Source: Atrichornis clamosus (lineage: Eukaryota > Chordata > Aves > Passeriformes > Menuridae). From it: DNA of 64,000 nucleotides. A program made the translations under genes and the position numbers. How positions within the stretch are numbered: the first letter of the stretch is position 1; each line of letters begins with the position of its first letter. Shown piece by piece: positions 1 to 11,600 of the stretch. Under the pieces are notes generated by a model that was given only the letters and a program-made list of their open reading frames with translations, made no database searches and was not told where the DNA came from. Location of the stretch: assembly GCA_013400975.1 (NCBI GenBank), contig WBMZ01008643.1, forward strand, positions 62,001 to 126,000, given 5' to 3'.

Positions 1-345
1 AAGACTCTTTTCATTATGTCCAGCCTGAACTTTCCCTGGCACAGTGTCATTCAATTTCCTCGTGTCTTCTCACTAGACACCAGAGAGAGGAGATCAGCAC
101 CTGCCCCTCCACTGCCCTGCCTGAGAAAGCTGTAGGCTTCAATGAAGTCTCCTCAGAACCAAGCTGAACCAGCCAAGTGACCTCGGCTGCTTCTCCTAAG
201 TCTCACCCTTGAGACCTTCCATCATCTTGGTTGTCCTATGGACACAGTCTAAAAGTTTGATGTCCTTATACTGAGGTGCCCAAAACAGCATGCAGTACTC
301 AAGGTGTGACTGCACCAGTGCAATGCAGAGTGGAACTACAATTTG
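1..345 (-). repeat. CR1 LINE remnant, minus orientation
   Basis: Diverged CR1 text read from its reverse strand: the phrases corresponding to 'gaggtgcccaaaacagcatg', 'gtactcaaggtgtgactgca' and 'gaagtctcctcagaacc' fall in the order seen in CR1. The element is cut by the window edge and has no intact frame. Confidence 0.75.
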
Positions 346-1599
346 TCCCTGTTCCTGGACAGTGGAGATTGTCAGTTTTCCTGTTAACTACTGAACCACT
401 ACTACATTTTGGCATTTAAAACAACATTGAAGTTCACTGTAAAACCTGTCCACTCGTTATCCAAAACACAAGTAAGTGGAAAAAATGAAATTCAGAGGTG
501 CCATGCAGGGTTGGCAACGGAAATAACCACAAATTTAAGTACCATTTTCATGACAGCCACGGAGATGACAGTAATAGATGCCAAAATACATCTTATTACA
601 AAAACCTCACTGGACAATTAGCAGCACTGTGTTCCAGGTACTGAAGAATCCAGCTCCTCATACGCCAAGTAATACCATATTTATAAGTGGAGTCTCCTTG
701 TTGGAAATGGGCAGATTAATTTTGACAATGGAAGTAAGAGAATTCCACACATACTGTTTTATCACCTCAGCTACAGGCCTTGAGAACTTGAAACAGGGAA
801 CATGGGAATACCGCTGCTTACAAAGTATTTGGAACTGTAATAGAAAAGCCTACTGCACAGCAATGGTAGAGTGGAAGCTTCTACATGCACCATCAGTCAG
901 CTGACATCATAAAATGCCATTTCTTAGAATCAGTATTAAATTTAGCTAGTAAGATTTTCAAGCCATTTTATCTAATTGGATTTTTTCAAGTCACAGCTGC
1001 TTTACATGCAATAACCAAAATCAACAATTGGCCCAAATTTTATTATATACAATCAACAGACACACACAGATGCTTCCAGATGATTATCACATACTAGTAC
1101 CACTTCCCCACTACACTGAGTGGAGAAAGGAGATAAGATAGCACTGGAAGTGTTGTCACTCATTAATTTATTACTAACTAGGGCGTGAGAGTGCCTGGAT
1201 CCACACAGACAGCCGAAGTGCCCGAGAACCATAAAGACAGCAGAAGTTTGTTGCAGAGAAAAGTCTGTTCCAACTGCCTAAGGACCCAAATGCATTCTGA
1301 CAGGAAACCCACTAAAAATCCTCACAAATGAAAGGTGATGTTAATGGACATTCATTTATCCACTCTTTTGTACAGAAGGAAGGCCACACTGTTTGCTACT
1401 CCAATTAACTTTTCCACTCGAGGAAAACGACCAAATCTTGACACAAAAGGGAATTTCTGGTGCTGCTCCCCTTACAGCAAAGAGAAAACAAAGAAACTAA
1501 GAAAAAGCACAAATACTGAAATACGTATCGACTCTTTCAAGCCGCTTAGTGAACGCGAGCCACAGACCGCTATCAGAATAACACATTTTTACTAAACCC
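346..1599 (-). other. TTC17: TTC17 intron 1, visible part
   Basis: The sequence from 2274 to the left edge is intron. Apart from the CpG island and the CR1 remnant at the extreme left, I see no recognisable exon, repeat or RNA gene in this stretch. Confidence 0.75.
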
Positions 1600-2274
1600 A
1601 CGCGATTACTGCAGCACAGGGCGTGCGTGTGCTTCTGCACCGAGCACACACGCCACCGTTTCTCTTTCCTACTTCCAGCAGGAAGGAAAAGAGGCCGGGT
1701 CGGGGGCGGCGGGATATGAAAAATCGCAAACTCACTGACACCTCGGGCTGCGCCGACGGTGGCGAGGAGCCCGGGGGCGCCCGGGGCCGGCCCCGCTCCC
1801 GGCTCCGCGGGGAGTCACGGCTGCGGGCCGGGGTCGCGGTCCCGCCGCTTTCGCGACCAAAGCGCGACCCGTTCTGGTGCCGGAGGCTCTCCGCGAGCCG
1901 GCCCCTACGCAGGAACCGCCACTGCTCCAAACACAGTTCCAGCTGAAATCCATCCTCGGCTCGCCCGAACCCACCGACCGCCCCTCCCCGCCGCCTCGCC
2001 CCGGGGCTCCGGCGGGTTCAAGCCACGTTTCACGAGCGACGCCAGCTCGCCGCAGGAGCCTCCCGTGCCGGGGCCGCGGGAGAGACCAGCACCGCCGGCC
2101 AGCTGCTGCAGCGGCTGCGGGACAGGCAGGGCTTTGCACCGGGCTGAGGGGCCCCATGCCCCGCGCCGCACAGCTCGGGGCAGGCCGGGACTCCGAGTGA
2201 GCGGCGGCGCGGACAAGGGCTCTCCGCGCCTCCGCAGCGGGTGGGCAGCGCCCCACGCCCCCCGGGCCGCTCAC

Positions 2275-2433
2275 CTGCTGCTGGATCTTCCCATCCTCGG
2301 TGACCACCCAGTGGGTGGTGGCAGCGGCGGGCCGCGTCCCCGAGGCCAAGAGCGAGCACAAGCCCAGGGCCCAGCCGGAGAAGACCCATGCCCGCCCCAG
2401 CCCGCCCCGCCCGGACGCTCCAGCCGCCGCCAT
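2275..2433 (-). CDS. TTC17: TTC17 coding exon 1 (residues 1-53), gene continues off the left edge
   Basis: 159 nt from ATG (2433) to the donor CAG|GTGAGCGG. It encodes an N-terminal hydrophobic stretch around residues 16-31 (VFSGWALGLCSLLA), resembling a signal peptide or anchor, followed by ATTHWVVTEDGKIQQQ. I recognise that last motif as the conserved start of tetratricopeptide repeat protein 17. Known role of the family: a TPR protein needed for actin polymerisation and cilium formation, partnering CATIP. Only the first exon is in the window; the TPR repeats are not. The ATG chosen is the first in frame, within GAAGATGGCGGC. Longer upstream frames exist only because the CpG island lacks stops. 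The gene lies in tandem downstream of API5, as in human. Confidence 0.9.
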
Positions 2434-2436
2434 CTT
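2424..2436 (-). promoter_or_regulatory. TTC17: YY1-like motif overlapping the TTC17 start codon
   Basis: The minus strand reads GGAAGATGGCGGC; AAGATGGCGGC is the canonical YY1 site. It includes the initiator ATG. A second copy of the core (CAAAATGGCGG, minus strand) lies at 2484-2494. Confidence 0.6.
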
Positions 2437-2800
2437 CCCCAATCCCGGCCTGCTCGCACTCCCCGGAACCGGAACGGCCGCCACCGCCATTTTGGGAGCG
2501 GGCGGCGCTGCGCGCTCGGGGCGGTGCGGGGGCGGGCCCGGGGCGGTGCCGGAGCCCCCGGCCGAAGCGCTGCGGACTGCGGGGCAGCCTCGGGCCAAGG
2601 GGAGGCAGCGGAGGGGCGTCGCGGCGCGGCACAGGAGCACCGCTGCAGCACCGCGCACCGACTGCCCCGCGTGGGGAGCCAGGTCTGGCCAACCGCGCCT
2701 GCCCGGACCTGTGTCAGCCGCCGGTAACGGCGGAGCCGCTGTCCGGAGCTCAAGGCCGGCGTTAAATGCCAACAAACGGCGTGTGGCGCCACGCTGAACG

Positions 2801-3519
2801 CTTCAAGTTAAAGGACGTAATTTCTGCCTAGTGCACACTGGAACGTGTGCCGCGACAGCTCGAGGAAACGACTTTGTGCCCAGCGCAAACCAAACCGTAC
2901 CGGCAGCCATTCACCGTTAATGCCAGCCCCAGAGGAGGTGAAGAGAGCTCTGACATCGCTCGTTTTCCCTTCTAATGCTTTTCAGTCACATAGAAAAATC
3001 TGAACTTTCCCTCTCCTATTCCAGTTAAAAGGAAACATCAATCCAGCAGCGGCAGCCCGTTTCCCGTCATGAGAGAGATCTAAAAGCTGCCACGTTCAAA
3101 TTTTGTTCTGTGCGACCCTTCTGCAGTCCTGCTTCTTGGGGCCACCAAACTTCCCAGAGGCTGTTAAACATTTGCCTGCAACTCAAACCCATTACGTAGA
3201 AACAAGAAGAAGAAACAAGTTTGCAGGTGGCGTGTCAGTAGTTAAACGGACTCCTTTTCACTGAATTACCAAACAAAATGTATAACATGCAGCTTTTGTG
3301 GAATATTTAAATTCCTCCGCAAAATTCTGCATTTAAAAGTTGAATTATTTAAAACTTGAAACAGCTAATGCAGTCATGTTATGATCTATTCCTTAGTGGC
3401 AAACAGCTTTCTACATCTAAAGCAATCTGAGGAGTAAGTCAACTACAACAAAAAGGTATGAGGGAACCTCTTTTACTAAGGTGACAGAGAATGCTGCAGA
3501 GTAACTGTGAAACAATGAG
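2801..3519. other. Short intergenic gap between API5 3' end and TTC17 promoter
   Basis: AT-richer DNA between the TTC17 CpG island and the inferred API5 polyadenylation site. I see no exon, repeat or RNA gene in it. Confidence 0.6.
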
Positions 3520-5587
3520 CCAAACAAAATTACAAAATGAATTTATTCCAAAGCAGTAAGGGAACATTTACAATTCAACAAGATGGTAAACAGGTGTTTC
3601 CACAAGAACTCACTGTGTTAAAATTAGACAGGAAACTGGGGAAGAATAATCTACTGAGGCCACAAGAACTTTGCACATCACCTCTGAAATACAGGAGTCA
3701 CATAAAGAAAACTCACTCAAAATTCAGTGAGAAAATAAGCTGCTAGTACCTAGCTACTAGTCTAAATACAAGCTATACTTAGGCTTTGAGATTGCATTTT
3801 TAAATCCCCTCAAAACACCAATTATAGCCACAAGTGCAAAATGTCTTTTCTTTTTCCTTTTTTCCTCCCAATGGAAGCTTATTACATATCTAGTGCCTAT
3901 TTTCAGAGTGACATTTTGATCTCACAAATTTGTCCTTGAAAGCTTTTAGCCAAGTTTCATGATAGTGCCAAATCAGGGTTTAGCAGCTGGCATGTAATCA
4001 GAAATACAAAGCCAGCTCACAAATCTTGGAATGTCCAAAGTTTCCTGCCTACTGTTCCAGAGTTAAGCAAAAATGAGCTTTGAATTTAGCATCAACAGTT
4101 CTAAATTTTACATAATTTTGGTATTCTGGCCTTCTGATTGTAGTGATAAATATCAAAGAGTGTTAATGAAAACACCTGAGTCAGATTCACAAGCAAATAC
4201 AAATGGAACTAGGGTGGGGAGACATCACCTTCTGTGGATATCAAATCGCTGGACAAAAAAAGGAGGATAAGAAGTATTATTCACTCTTCTAAAGCCTAAG
4301 GTATTTTACATCAACATGCTCTGGAACACTTAATTAAAATTCTTTTTCTCTGTCTCAACTTCTTTTTACTATATGCTAATTCCTTTACAATGTTGAATGA
4401 CCTGAGAAGTTAAAATTTTGAGTGGTGAGAAAAAAAAAAGCATTGTGCTCTTACATCGTATTTTCTGGGTGTACACCAGTAAATAAAAATCTCAAGTTGC
4501 TATGGAAAAAAATAGCATGGAACTGTTAACTTTTCCACCTGAATTGAACTACATAGCTGGAATTTTCCAATGTTACCCAAAATACAATTTTATTTATATA
4601 CTTTTAAATGCAACTATTGGTTAAAAACACCCAAAAAACCAAAACACACACACACAAAAATGACAAAACAAGAGAAAACCAACCAACCAATCCACCCTCA
4701 AGTGCCAACCAATCCAGAAATCTGCAAAACACAGAAAAGAGTCAGGAACTCCTATGCTCCAGCTCCAGCCTACAAAGCTTAATCACTGCATCAGTCTTTA
4801 CCCATTCCTGAAATAATTCTAGTCATTTATTGTTTTGGGGTTTTTTGCTGTTCAGTTACTGAAATTTCACGGCATAGCTATATGCACATATTCATATTAA
4901 ACATTAAAAATTAATTTTCAAACATCACTTTTGTATTACAATGCACGGAGAAGAGTAAGATGTGCAAACCAAAAAAATGCCACATTCTCCACATCTCTAA
5001 GTAAGACAACTGCTTCATGCTACAAGCAAAACAGATTTCCAGCCATGTTGCAAACTTTAAAAAACCAGCATGTGTTTCATTCAATTCAATTAAAGAAAGT
5101 AAATCAAAGCAAATTTAACAATGGTACTCTTCTCCCCATATTGCAAAATATGGTTACAGATGAGGAAAGGATTACTTCAGCTGCTAAGCTTATCTAACAC
5201 GTATCTCTGTTGTCATGCCTTTCCTGTCCTATAAACTCAATTACATAGTTTCAGTTATGCAGTAGCTGGCTTTTAGGTTAATATACAAACTGTCAAGATG
5301 CAGCTTTTGATGAAACATCTATGCTCTTTTCCAATTTTGAATCCTGAAGACACTTCAAAAATAAGAACCCAAAACTGCTGACTGTAAGCATCCAAAAATA
5401 CAGTTGTAGTTTCACTATGGACAAGTTGAAGTCCGTTAGAAAAGTAGATCATACATACAAAGGTATAAAGAACATTTAAGTCAGTCTCAGTGGAAGGCAG
5501 TCCTTGAAGAAAACAATGCTCCAAGCAAACTTGCTGAGTAGAACTTTCACTTTAGCCCTTCAGGGGCATGGAAGATTAGGAGTCTTC
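3520..5587 (-). other. API5: API5 3' untranslated region (extent inferred)
   Basis: No further coding sequence follows the stop. On the minus strand, AATAAA polyadenylation signals occur at 4826-4831, 4589-4594 and 3542-3547. The last is followed by a T/GT-rich stretch (TTTTGTAATTTTGTTTGG), a good downstream element, and would give a 3' UTR of about 2.06 kb, close to what I recall for human API5. A short (CA)n run lies near 4645. Which site is used cannot be settled from sequence. Confidence 0.6.
3542..3547 (-). terminator. API5: Candidate distal polyadenylation signal of API5
   Basis: AATAAA on the minus strand, followed within 30 nt by a T/GT-rich stretch. Two other AATAAA copies (4589-4594 and 4826-4831) are alternative proximal sites with weaker downstream context. 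Confidence 0.5.
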
Positions 5588-5667
5588 TCAGTAGATTCTT
5601 CCTCGGCTACGATTGCCACGTCCTCCCCAGCCTCTTCCTCGTCCACCCCGGAAACCACCTCTTTGCT
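5588..5667 (-). CDS. API5: API5 coding exon 14 and stop (residues 498-523)
   Basis: 80 nt. After TTATTTCAG it completes E498, then gives an arginine-glycine-rich tail ([25 protein letters not shown]) and TGA at 5590-5588. RGG tails of this kind bind RNA and are often arginine-methylated; that is family knowledge, not shown here. Confidence 0.96.
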
Positions 5668-8600
5668 CTGAAATAAGAGTCGAAATTTTTCATGCAGGCT
5701 TTATGCTGTATGCAGATTAAAACTGAATAGCAGGATCTGGAGCCACTGAAGGCTACCTTCAGTCTCTGAGGCTAATCCTGCTTATATACCGTGAGATCGC
5801 TGAGTTATGTTTTGATGGAAAATGGACCCTACTAATTGTAAAAGAAAGTCAGGAGAACTAGCCTCTCTAAATTAAGTGCAGACTTTCTACATACTATACT
5901 GTGATGCATAATTGTCGCTGTAATTTAGGACTATATTTGGGCCAATCCATCACCATAGAATTGAAAACTGGCTGCCTAGCTCATCCTTCTGTTCAGTAAC
6001 ACAATATTAATCTTGAGGTGTCAGTCGGACTTGCTACTAGCAATTTTATAAAATGATGGGAACACACAACTTTGGCAGTCCATCTGTCCTTTCCTATCCT
6101 TAAGCTATCACCAGCGTATTTTTTTTTCTTTGGCTGATATCTTAACTATATTCAATTACGAATCTTAGGTAGAGATGGGTACCATGCAAACTATTTGCAT
6201 ACTGTAGGAAATTTTTCCTTTTTCTTTGTTAATAACAAATCTGATCACAGCAAAAAAAACCCTAACAACACAAACCCTAATAGTTTATACAGTTTCTTTG
6301 GATTTGTTTGAAAATGTATCAAACCCTCATTTCCCTTTCACGCTTTCTCAGGTACAGTCTTAAAATACAGGTTATATTAATCTATAGAGAGAACTGCACA
6401 CTTGTTTTAAAGGGTACAGAAATCAGAAGCTGACCAGAGGCCTAAGCATCTCACCAACAAGAAACAGGAGTAACCAATAAAAAAAATTCTGGTGAAAAGC
6501 TTCTTAATCTTTAGAACTGTAAGATTGCAAGCTTATCTTAAAAGACATGGGTGTGTCACCTGAAGTCTAGAACAAGAAATTTGCAACTGATGTTATCTCT
6601 TCTCTTTGCTTTATACATCTGACAATGCTTTATAGGTTTTTACAACCTATGGGCATGGGTGACAATTTGTTGTACCAGACTCTTTACTTGCCAGAGGTAG
6701 GACCAATGGGCCTACAGGGAAGACAGGAAAGGGCTGCTGCCTTTGCAGTAACTCTCAAACACTGCAATAGATCAACAGCTAGGAAAAGATCATCACAAAC
6801 AAAAATTCATGACAGTACAATCTGATCTTCCAAGAATGTGATATTTATTTGCTCCACCCCAAGACACAACTGTCACTGGACAAAGTTTTTCCAAACTGCC
6901 TAACTTACCGTAAGAAAAACTACCCAGGTTACTGCTGTATTTTCCACTGGGAGGATTATATATTTGCCTGGCATCCCTTTTTGGTCCTGCTGAAGCCTTC
7001 TTTGGGGGTGAACTTGAGGTTGTGTCTTCACTTGCTCTTTTTTGACTGACAGAAGAAAACATAAACATAGCATTACACCCCTGTGGTGACAAGCACAGTA
7101 ATAGTAGCTCAGCCACAAAGATTAACCACTGGGAGCCAGCAACAGCCAATGAAGATGCCCTGTGTAACAGTACCTCAAAAGAGGAAGTAAGCTTGTCTCC
7201 AGCTGATTTGGTCTACAGTTTCCCTAAAGCAAGACTAAGATAATCTCTCCACAGCCACAGGATGGGTGTTATTTTTCATGTGAAACTTTTAGCTCATGTG
7301 CTGTCTGTATTGCACATACACAACTTGGGAAGTTAATTTTTACCGTCTACAAAATAAACAACAACGTTTTCTTTTTTTTATTAAGAACTCTTACCTTGCA
7401 TCTGCCTTCTGTACTGGTTTCCAGGACAGGGTAACTGTACTTTTGTAAGAAGGAGGAATGTGGAAGAGATCCTATGAAGGCAAAATTGGACAGTTTATTC
7501 TACAGTTAAATTCATGTTGATTGCACTTCAAAATTTTATCTACTGATTAAGACTGCAGAATAAGCACTACTTTCCAATAATTTTAAATCCTTTAGTCCCA
7601 TGGCAGAGAGAGAAGGCAGTATCTTACCGCCTTATCTAGCTGCCTTTACTAGGAAATTCAAGTAAGATTTATGTTAACAGAATAGTGTCTTATACTGACC
7701 AAATACAGAATCATAGAATAGTTGGGTAGGAAGGGACATTTAAACACCATCTAGTTTAACCACCCTGCAATAAGTAGGGACATCTTCCACTAGATCAAGT
7801 TGCTCAGGCTGCTGTCCAACTCAACCTTGAATGTTTCAAGGAACGGGGTATCTACAGAGAAAAACACAGGCTTTCTCTCCCTGCCTGAGCACATCAAGCA
7901 TCTTATAATGAACTACAGTGGCTCCTGCAGGAAGGCATTTGATATCCCTATGATGGTACAAGATAGGCTTCTCAATAGGGTGGGCCATGTTTTTGGCTTA
8001 TTGTGGTGACTGAGAGTGAAGAAAGAGAGAAAAACAGGGTTAGAAGAAATCAGACCGGTTTCATGGGCTGCAGATGAAAGCCTCTTTCTTGCAGCGCATC
8101 TCTTCTAGACTTTTTGGAGAAACAGCTTCTCTATAGAAGCTTGCTTTGTCTCCTCCCTCCTTTACATCAGCTTGCACCTCTTCAAACCACTTCTTACCCC
8201 TCACTGACACTGCAGGAAAGGCAAATGAAAAGGAAATCCAGAGACCCCTATAGCAAGGTGGTCTTCTCCTGAGGGCAACTAGCGCTGCAAAAAAGGGTCT
8301 CCACATCCTATCCCAAGAGCAGTAGCAGCAAAAACTAAGCTGCTTGCATGATCAGCAAGATCCACCTCTCTTCAGAAACTGTAAAGCAGCACCAACTCTG
8401 AAGTGGCCAACACCAACTAACACAATACACAATAACACAATACAACTTGGTTCAAATCTATTCCTTTCTTCTGCATAGGTTATTCTGCTGTGGGAATTTA
8501 CCCCTTCATAATGTGAGGACTTACCTTGATTAAAACATTAATGTTATTGGTTATTTTCAAGGCAACCACTTTAATCTTGTTCTGTAAAAAAACCAGACAC

Positions 8601-11600
8601 CATTGAACACCTATTCTAGTAGCTTCATGCCAACAGCATTTGATGAAGTCGTAACATTAAAGTCACTGCTATTCTTAGTGAATTGCTATAGCAATAGTGA
8701 TAGTGAAAGGTGTGTACACTTTTGAGTTTTCATCACAGCTGCTTTTAGGCTTCTTGTAGTTTTACACTAAGTAGTTGCTTTTAATGTTCTAGTGTAGTTC
8801 CCACTGCTTTTTGTTTTGCTCAACATGCGAAAACTTCAAAACAAAGAACAGAGCACAATTAAACTAAATACATGTGGATGCAGAGAGTATCTAGCAGTAG
8901 AAACTAGAAGATCATCTTCACTTACAAAATGCAGCATCAGGTAATCTGCATTTGCAATAATGTCAGTAGTATTATTCCCTTAATCTATTTGCAGACTTAA
9001 AACTGTCTGCAACCTATTAATATGTGCCAATGGTTATTTCAGAGAAATCAGAATTCCCAAACAATACTTACCTCCTCTGTTTTCAAGGCTTCTCCTGTTT
9101 TTCCTTGAAGTGCCAGACGAAGCTGCCGAATATACACCTGCAACCCTCGAGCAAAATACTGTAGCCTAAAACATTAAAAGCAATCTGTTAGAAAAACTTA
9201 CATAGTCCTGTATAAAAAAAATCATAAACAAAGGAAGCCGTAATCTTTGTTTTTTTCCCCTTTAGGAAAAATGCTCAGATAAGTCTTCCATAAATCTGAT
9301 TTGTGCTTCTTCTGCATCCAGACAGTAATAATTCACACTTTCAGAGTTGCAGAATCATAAAGGTGCAAAGAAACCTTCGAAATCATCTAGTCTAGCTGTC
9401 AACCCACCATCACCATAATCATCCCTAAAACATATCCCCAACTGCCACATTCAGACGCCTCTTTAACTCTTCCAGAGACAGTGATTCTACCACCTCCCTG
9501 GGCAATTTGTTCCAGTGCCTAACCACTCTTTCACAGAAATTTTTTTCCTAATAATTAATGTTAACCTCTCCTGGGGCAACTTAAGGCCATTTCCTCTCAT
9601 CCTTTCACTTGAGACATAGATGTCCCACCTCAGTACTACCTCCCTTTGGGGTAGTTGTAGCGAGCAATGAGGTCTCCCCTGCGCCTCCTTTTCTCCAGAC
9701 TAAACACCCCCCACTCCCTCAGCTGCTCCTCATTAGACTTGTGCTCCAGCATCCTCACCAGCCTCTTTGCCCTTCGCTGGACACACTCCAGTCCCTCAAT
9801 ATCCTTTTGAGTGAGGGGCCCAAAACTGGACACAACACTCGAGGTGAGGCCTCACCAGTGCTGAGTACAGGGGTACAACCACTGCCCTGCTGCTGGCCAC
9901 AGAATTTCTGATATAGGCCAGGATGCCTTCGCCTTCTTGGCCACCTGGGCACACGCTGGCTCATGTTCAGCTGCTGTCAACGAGCACCTCCAGGTCCTTT
10001 TCTGCTGATCAGTTCTCAAGCCACTCCTCCCCAAACCTGCAGAGCTGCCTGGGGTTGTTACAACCAAATGCAGGACCGAGCACTTCACCTTATTGAACCT
10101 CATGCAGTTGTTCCGCAGTGATTCAGTCTGTCCAGATTTCTCTGCAGAGCCTTCCTTCCCTTAGCTGATAAAAGCTTCCACACAACTTGGTGTCACCCAC
10201 AAACTTACTGAGGATGCAGTGAATCTCATCATCCAAATCATTGATAAAGATGTTAAACAGGAGAGGCCCCCGTACTGAGCCCTGGGGAACATGACTAACA
10301 CTTTCTAACAGAACAATAACACTTGCCTCTAAATCATTACCTGATTTTAAAATCTTTCAATTTCTCTGCATTCAGCTTGGCTGTGAGGAAGTCCGGAAGT
10401 TTACGACCCAGCTGATGGAAGCTATACAATAAACACTCCACATAACTGAATTGCAACTTGGGCTCTTCACTGCCAGCATTTTCCCCATTTTCTGCTTCCT
10501 CTGGAGGAAGGGGCATATACTCCTAAAGAACAGAACAGAAAAACCCATGCAAAAAACACATTTATCCTGACTGACTGCTCTTTTGCAGTGTTTGAACTGA
10601 GAGGTTTATTTATGCTGGCAATTTAAGAAGTATCCCCCATCTCCCTACTAACGTGATGAACTACTGTATAAAGTCCTGGTGCACTGGTTTGCCTACACTT
10701 ATGTGACTTGGCATCTCTGACTCAGAGGAAATACTACGGTGGCACTGCTACCACAGGAAGCAACAATGTACTGCACCAATGCTTCTGAAATAGTGCTGAA
10801 TTTGCTTAAAATTGTCAGTGCAGATAGAGCGTTTAATGAAATCAACATGAGTCTCTCAGGACTATGAAATTTAAAAAGAAGAAACCCACATGAGTTTACT
10901 GCATTAAAAACATTACTCAAGTAACACCTCTTTTTCTACAAAGGTTTTGAGTTGCAAAATTATGTTTGACCTTCTATCATGGACCATCTATCTCTGAAAT
11001 AGCCACTTTAGAAAAAAGATAAAGAGATGAATACATAAAAATAACCTGTTTTGATGAAAACTTAATTTCTTAAAGCATTTTATGTAAATAAAAATTGAAT
11101 TGGCCTTACCAGTAATTTATCAAACAGCTTCTTCAAATTTGATTCAAGCTTTTCCATATCGCCACAAAATGAACTCATTTCAGCTAGAAGCTTCAGAACC
11201 TACACAAAAGGACAGCCAGTTTTTTTTTTTAGTGTTAACTGTTAAGTACACAAGCTTAACTTTCAACCTAAAATCACATCAACTATCACATCACTACAGC
11301 GGGCACAGGAGAGATCAGCTATTATAATTAAGCCCCTCCCAAACAGGAGGAAGGAATACAAGGAAGAACATACCTAATTTGTTTTTCAGGTTCTCAAACA
11401 GAAACACAGGTTTGTGTGTCTAATCCCAACAAGCATTAGTCAATAAGTAAACAAAACTTCATCTCCCATGTCTGCAGCACAGCTCACCTTCAAAGCGAGA
11501 GCCACAGAGATCTAACTGAAGCTGCAGCACTGATTAATGTAAACAAAATTACAGACATTAAGCCACTCCCTTAGGAGGCTAAATTAGAACAAACTATGCA

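Larger units (their letters stand above)
1600..2800 (-). promoter_or_regulatory. TTC17: TTC17 CpG-island promoter
   Basis: About 1.2 kb of very GC- and CpG-rich DNA covers the first exon of TTC17 and its upstream side. GC boxes (GGGGCGGTG, GGGGGCGGGCC) lie at about 2517-2548. Tandem ETS-type CCGGAA cores lie at 2463-2468 and 2469-2474. YY1-type motifs occur at 2484-2494 and over the start codon. No TATA box is seen. The transcription start is probably 2460-2560, which is inferred. Confidence 0.85.

Noticed and set aside
1732..2775. Long minus-strand frame (347 codons) and overlapping frames on both strands over the TTC17 CpG island
   Set aside because: GC-rich DNA lacks stop codons by chance. 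Only the piece from 2433 to 2275 has a recognised protein and a proper donor site; the rest is low-complexity Ala/Pro/Arg/Gly.
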